This document shows positions 59,972 to 64,000 of a DNA stretch of 64,000 bases, piece by piece. Below the pieces are notes generated by a model. It made no database searches. It had not been told where the DNA came from and saw nothing but the letters and a program-made list of their open reading frames with translations. Numbering within the stretch: position 1 is the stretch's first letter; each line of letters opens with the position of its first letter. The DNA is from JBEKCP01 sp049509515 (GTDB lineage: Bacteria > Planctomycetota > Planctomycetia > Pirellulales > Thermoguttaceae), in NCBI GenBank assembly GCA_049509515.1, contig JBEKZV010000022.1:16894-80893 (forward strand). The letters run 5' to 3'. The translations under genes and the position numbers were made by a program.

Positions 59972-61540
59972 TCACCCCGGCCCTCTCCCGGAGGGAGAGG
60001 GGGACGGCTCTGGATCACTCTCGTCGTCGGGCACGGAGAACTCGATTTTGTTGCGGAACCAGCGGGTCTTCCAGGCCCCGTAGGCGAAACCGCCGGCCAG
60101 CCAGGCCAGGCCCGCGACCTTGGCCACGAGGAACAGGTTGTACCAGAGATAGAGACAGATCAAGAAGCCGGCCAGCGGCAGCAGCAGGTTCCAGAGGTTC
60201 TTCTTGTTCGCGCCGCGGACGTAGTAGCGGGCCAGGGCCGCCAGATTCACGCCCATGAATCCGATCAAGGCGCCGAAGTTGAGCAGTTCGCAGGCCAAAT
60301 CGAAGGGCTGCATTTGTTCCGTCGTCCAGACGAAACCGAGGCCCCACGGTTTGGCCACGGTCAGCTTGGGCAGTGAAATGGTCACTTGCTCGACGCAGCC
60401 CAGCAGCCCTCCCACGAGGGCGATCGCGCCGATCAGCATGATGTTGTAGTGCGGGATGCGGGTGCGGGGGTTGATGGCCGCGAAGAACCGCCGGGGGATG
60501 GCGTTGTCGCGGCCCATGCCGTAGAGCAGCCGCCCGCCGGCCATGTGCGCCCCGGCCCCGGAGCCGATCTGGGCGACCAAGAGGGCCAGGCTGACGGTGA
60601 CGAACAGGGCCGCCCCGCGCGCGGCCGCGGAGACCGGGATCGGCAAGGCGGTGCCGGCTTCGCGGGCGATGTCGCTGAACGCGGTGGGCGGGTCGGCAAA
60701 CTGGTTGCTGGGCCAGACCACGCCCGCGGCGTAAACCTGCGTGCCCGCCAGTATCCCGGTGACCACGCAGGTCAGCACCGTGGCCAGCAGGATGTTGCGG
60801 CGGGGGTTGTACGCCTCCTCGGAGAGCGTCGAGATGGCGTCGAACCCGATATAGGTGAGCATGGCCACGGCGGCCCCCGAGGAAACCAGCTTCAAGTCGA
60901 AGGACTGCGGGTCGTAGAAGGGGCGCCAGAAACGTCCGGCCGCGGCCCCGGGGTCCGTCCAGATGTAACAGCCCGCGGCCAGCAGGAACCAGACGACGAC
61001 CGCCATCAACGCGGCGGCGATCCACTGGTTCGTCCGCGCGCTGGCCTCGATCGCCCGCAGGTTCATGCCCGTAAACAGCGCGGCGAACACCACGGCCCAC
61101 AGCCAGTACGGCACCTCGGGAGCGGACTGCCATCCGAGCCAATGCTGGAGCGTCCAGAGGATCACCGGATTGAGGACCCGCCGGGCGGTGTAACTGCAGA
61201 ACATCACGCTGAGGATGGGGTTCAGCATGTAATCGAAGACCATCGCCCAGCCGGTCAGGTGCCCCAGCGCCGGGTGCAGCTCCTGGCCGACGTAGGTGTA
61301 GGCGGAGCCGGCGCTGGGATAGGCATTGGCCATCCGCCCGTAGCTGATGGCCGTGAAGAGCATGGCCACCATGGCGATCAGTATGGTCGTGATGACGTGG
61401 CCGTGGGCCTTGTCCGAGATGATGCCGTAGATCGGCATGGCGGCGGTGGGCTGGACCAGGATGATGCCGTAGATCACCAGGCCCCAGAGGCTCAGCACAC
61501 GTTTCAATCCCGGCTTGCCGCCGGTCGTGTTGGTTGACAT
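59972..61540 (-). CDS. APC-family amino acid permease
   Basis: A 522-aa inner-membrane transporter of the amino acid-polyamine-organocation superfamily. Twelve hydrophobic segments are visible, starting LKRVLSLWGLVIYGIILVQP. The family's unwound TM1 glycine region is less clear than usual. TM6-like AMLTYIGFDAISTLSEEAYN is strongly diagnostic (GFDAISTLSEE), as is RRNILLATVLTCVVTGILAG. ATG 61540 begins MSTNTTGGKPGLKR; the ribosome site is weak. The extreme C terminus (SDPEPSPSPSGRGPG) is encoded by a CCCTCTCCC-type palindrome that overruns the original end. It is on the same strand as the GH3 gene, with repeat copy F between them. The substrate is unknown. Confidence 0.9.
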   Translation of the reverse strand: MSTNTTGGKPGLKRVLSLWGLVIYGIILVQPTAAMPIYGIISDKAHGHVITTILIAMVAMLFTAISYGRMANAYPSAGSAYTYVGQELHPALGHLTGWAMVFDYMLNPILSVMFCSYTARRVLNPVILWTLQHWLGWQSAPEVPYWLWAVVFAALFTGMNLRAIEASARTNQWIAAALMAVVVWFLLAAGCYIWTDPGAAAGRFWRPFYDPQSFDLKLVSSGAAVAMLTYIGFDAISTLSEEAYNPRRNILLATVLTCVVTGILAGTQVYAAGVVWPSNQFADPPTAFSDIAREAGTALPIPVSAAARGAALFVTVSLALLVAQIGSGAGAHMAGGRLLYGMGRDNAIPRRFFAAINPRTRIPHYNIMLIGAIALVGGLLGCVEQVTISLPKLTVAKPWGLGFVWTTEQMQPFDLACELLNFGALIGFMGVNLAALARYYVRGANKKNLWNLLLPLAGFLICLYLWYNLFLVAKVAGLAWLAGGFAYGAWKTRWFRNKIEFSVPDDESDPEPSPSPSGRGPG

Positions 61541-61568
61541 GAGTATTGAACAGGAGGTAACGGAGGTT

Positions 61569-61672
61569 GTAGGGTGGGTCGAGCGCAGCGAGCCCCACCA
61601 CACGAATCCGCCCGAAAAACGGTGGGGCTCGCCGACCAACGCTGCGCGTCGGTGCCCGTCGACCCACCCTAC
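61569..61672. mobile_element. Palindromic repeat copy F
   Basis: A complete 104-base core, GTAGGGTGGGTCGAGCGCAG to CGTCGACCCACCCTAC. It begins four bases beyond the stop codon of the GH3 gene and ends in the leader of the permease gene. Confidence 0.85.
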
Positions 61673-61676
61673 ACTC

Positions 61677-64000
61677 TTACGGCCTCAGCACGCCTTGCTT
61701 GACCTGGAACTCACCCGTCAGGCGGATGTCGGTGGAGCTGGCGCCGACCATCACGCGGAACCGGCCCGGCTCGACCACGCGCTTCAAGTTCACGTCATAA
61801 AGCGCCAAGTCGTCGGGGGTGAGCTTGAACGAGCAGGTCTTGGTCTCGCCCGGCTCGAGGGCCAGCTTGGTGAAGCCGCGGAGCTGCTCGACCGGCGTGG
61901 CGACGCTGGCAACCAGGTCCTCGATGTAGAGCTGGACGGTCTCTTTCCCCGGGCGCCCGCCGGTGTTCTTCACCCGCAGCCGCACGTCGATCTGCTCCGC
62001 CGGGCCGATGCGGCGGGGGCTCAGCTCCAGGCCGCTGTACTCGAAACTCGTGTAACTCAGGCCGAAACCGAAGGGATACAGCGGCGTCGGCTCCAGGTCC
62101 ACGTAGGCGGTGGCCCAGCCGGTCTTGAGCCAGTAGCGCTTCGACTTCTTGAAGTTGTAGTACACGGGCAGTTGTCCGGCGTGCCGCGGGAAGGTGACCG
62201 AGAGCTTGCCGCTGGGGTTGACGTCGCCGAAGAGGACTTCGGCCACAGCCCGGCCCCCCTGCTCGCCCGGCAGCCAGGCCTCGACGATCGCCGGGACGTG
62301 CCGGGCGATCCAGCGGACGGCCAGCGCGCGGCCGTTCACCAGCACGACCACCGTGGGCGTGCCGCTGGCAACCACGGCCTCGACCAGATCCTCCTGGCGG
62401 CCGGTCAATTCCAGCGTCGCCGCGTCGCGGCCCTCGCCGTTGGTGGACGCCTTGCCGCCGCCCCAATGGTTGCTCTCGCCGACGACCACGATGGCCACGT
62501 CGGCGTGGGCCGCGGCTTCTTTGGCCTGGGCGATCTGGTCGCCTTTCTCGCCGAGGATTTCGCAGCCTTGCACGTAGGTCACCTTGGTGCCCGGCGAGAC
62601 GGCCTGGCGGATACCCTCCAGGATCGTGACGACGTGCTGCGGAATCTTGGCCGGGACGTAATCGCCGAGCTGGCTGTGGGAGTCGTCGGCGTTGGGGCCG
62701 ATGACGGCCACCGAGCGGAGCGTCTTCTTGAGCGGCAGCAGGTTCTTTTCGTTCTTCAAGAGGACGATCGCCTCCCGCGCGGCCTCCAGGGCCAGCGCCT
62801 GGTGCTCCGGGCGGTGGGCGGTGCGGACCGCGTGCTCCGGATCCACCAGGGCCTTCTCGAACAATCCCAGGCGGAACTTCTGTTTGAGGATGCGGCGGAC
62901 GGCGCGGTCCACGAGGCTCACGGGCACCTTGCCCTCGCGGACGCTGGCCAGCAGGTCCTGCATGTAGCCGGACTCGAACGAGATGCCCACGTCCACGCCG
63001 GCGGCCAGGGCCAGGGCACCGGCTTCTTTCTGGGTGGGGGCCAAGCCTTCATACACCAGCGTGCCGATCCCGCCCCCCTCGGAGAGCACCAGGCCGTCGA
63101 AGCCGAATTCCTGCCGCAGGATGCGGGTGAGGATTTTTTCGGAGGCGTGGGTGGGGATGCCGTCGATGGCGGGATAGGTGGCCATGACGCCCAGCGCCCC
63201 GCATTTCTGGATGCCCGCCTGCCACGGCACCAGGAAGACCTCCCGCATCGCCCGCTCGGAGACCTCCATGGCCCCGCGTTCCAGGCCGCTGGCGGGCTGG
63301 CTTTGGCCGGGATAGTGGCACAGGCCGGTGACCACCTTGTCGGGCGCGGAGACGCCGCCGGCCCCTTGCTCCGCGCGGACGATGGCCTCCGCGACCCGCG
63401 CGCAGAAGAAGGGGTCTTCGCTGAATGCCTCTTCGTTGCGGCCCAGCCGCGGATCGCGGATCGGCTCGACCACCTGGGTGAAGGTCTGGTGGACGCCGAT
63501 GGCGCGGGCTTCCCGGGCCACGGTGGTGTAGATCCGCCCCAGCAGGTCCATGTTCCAGGTGCTGCCCAGGGTGGGACCCTCGGGGAAGATCGTGCCGCCG
63601 GGGCACATCAGGCCGTGCGTGCCCTCCTCGCTCTCCAGCAGCGGCACGCCCAGCCGCGTCCCCCGGGCGATCTGCTGGAGGCGGTTGAGGAACTCCGCCT
63701 GCTGGCGGGGGCCTTCGTGCAGGATCGTGTTGGAGAGGGTGAAGAAACCGCCGCACGGGCCGAACCCAGCGAGCAGCGTGCCCGCCGCGAACTTCTGCAC
63801 CCCGGCGGTCTTTTCCGGGATGGTCTGGCCCAGGCCGCCCTCGTAGACGCAAGGCATGTTCATTTGCCCCACTTTCTCCTCGAGGGTCATCCGGCCGAGC
63901 AGGTCCTCGACCCGCTCTGCGATGGGCCGGGCCGCGTCGCGGTACGGCGGCGCGGCCGGCTCGCCGGCCCCCGCGGCACCGGCCGCGAGCAAGAGCGTGG
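61677..64000 (-). CDS. GH3 beta-glycosidase, 5' end beyond window
   Basis: At least 774 residues of a secreted glycoside hydrolase family 3 enzyme; the true start and most of the signal peptide lie past 64000 (visible end LLLAAGAAGAGEPAAPP). The N-terminal barrel starts RVEDLLGRMTLEEKVGQMNM. The C-terminal alpha/beta sandwich includes AIVLLKNEKNLLPLKKTLRS and AWLPGEQGGRAVAEVLFGDV. A fibronectin-like end follows (VQLYIEDLVASVATPVEQLR). The segment that normally holds the nucleophile aspartate (V-S-D) reads FDGLVLSEGGGIGTLVYEG here, with Glu in its place. Beta-glucosidase or xylosidase activity is expected from family but is uncertain because of that change. Confidence 0.92.
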   Translation of the reverse strand, partial: TLLLAAGAAGAGEPAAPPYRDAARPIAERVEDLLGRMTLEEKVGQMNMPCVYEGGLGQTIPEKTAGVQKFAAGTLLAGFGPCGGFFTLSNTILHEGPRQQAEFLNRLQQIARGTRLGVPLLESEEGTHGLMCPGGTIFPEGPTLGSTWNMDLLGRIYTTVAREARAIGVHQTFTQVVEPIRDPRLGRNEEAFSEDPFFCARVAEAIVRAEQGAGGVSAPDKVVTGLCHYPGQSQPASGLERGAMEVSERAMREVFLVPWQAGIQKCGALGVMATYPAIDGIPTHASEKILTRILRQEFGFDGLVLSEGGGIGTLVYEGLAPTQKEAGALALAAGVDVGISFESGYMQDLLASVREGKVPVSLVDRAVRRILKQKFRLGLFEKALVDPEHAVRTAHRPEHQALALEAAREAIVLLKNEKNLLPLKKTLRSVAVIGPNADDSHSQLGDYVPAKIPQHVVTILEGIRQAVSPGTKVTYVQGCEILGEKGDQIAQAKEAAAHADVAIVVVGESNHWGGGKASTNGEGRDAATLELTGRQEDLVEAVVASGTPTVVVLVNGRALAVRWIARHVPAIVEAWLPGEQGGRAVAEVLFGDVNPSGKLSVTFPRHAGQLPVYYNFKKSKRYWLKTGWATAYVDLEPTPLYPFGFGLSYTSFEYSGLELSPRRIGPAEQIDVRLRVKNTGGRPGKETVQLYIEDLVASVATPVEQLRGFTKLALEPGETKTCSFKLTPDDLALYDVNLKRVVEPGRFRVMVGASSTDIRLTGEFQVKQGVLRP

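Overview
The window is a high-GC bacterial chromosome segment with no rRNA or tRNA that I can see. The gene content points to a member of the Planctomycetota, probably a glycan-degrading, Pirellulales-like lineage. The signs are a DUF1559-type pseudopilin-like protein, two PEP-CTERM proteins, Tat-exported Gfo/Idh/MocA oxidoreductases, secreted HEAT and beta-helix proteins, a TIGR03790 domain and many secreted carbohydrate-active proteins. The phylum is inferred from families, not from a marker gene.

Layout. 1-5.6 kb: two small unknown genes, csrA, a secreted pectate-lyase-like beta-helix protein, a Tat-exported oxidoreductase and a secreted partner. 5.6-9.0 kb: a peptidase-U32/RlhA-like protein whose frame contains a palindromic repeat, and an exported beta-carbonic anhydrase. 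9.6-20.9 kb: a 1346-residue heparinase-like multidomain protein, a six-hairpin-glycosidase-like protein, a methyltransferase, a HEAT-repeat protein and a second Tat-exported oxidoreductase. 21-27.6 kb: two PEP-CTERM proteins, a beta-helix enzyme, a DksA-type zinc finger protein and a small unknown gene. 27.8-32.3 kb: a promoter- and terminator-bounded candidate non-coding RNA, a MITE-like element, a GH27 alpha-galactosidase, and a lower-GC patch (flavodoxin-like protein, PQQ-propeller mini-protein) bordered by REP-like palindromes and a remnant of a REP-associated transposase. 32.3-41.6 kb: a kelch-like propeller protein, a zinc ribbon membrane protein, a phosphodiester glycosidase/TIGR03790 fusion and two convergent probable lipoproteins. 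42-48.8 kb: a SWIM/SNF2 helicase, a phosphohexomutase and a zinc ribbon protein. 48.9-64 kb: a Tat-exported aldo/keto-reductase-like protein, a transglutaminase, a sodium:solute symporter, a GH78 rhamnosidase, a small secreted protein with a sigma-54-type promoter and paired operator-like palindromes, the DUF1559 protein, an APC permease with a duplicated tail, and a 5'-truncated GH3 enzyme.

Most genes form a saprophytic toolkit: exported hydrolases (GH27, GH78, GH3, heparinase-like, beta-helix) release sugars, the symporter and permease take up products, and the oxidoreductases and phosphohexomutase plausibly process them.

The least ordinary content is the repeat load. It comprises six copies of a cruciform GTAGGGTGGGTCGA element, one read in frame inside a protein like a Rickettsia palindromic element; four heptanucleotide tandem arrays, three abutting stop codons and one in frame in the helicase; and several other palindromes. 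Most lie just 3' of genes.
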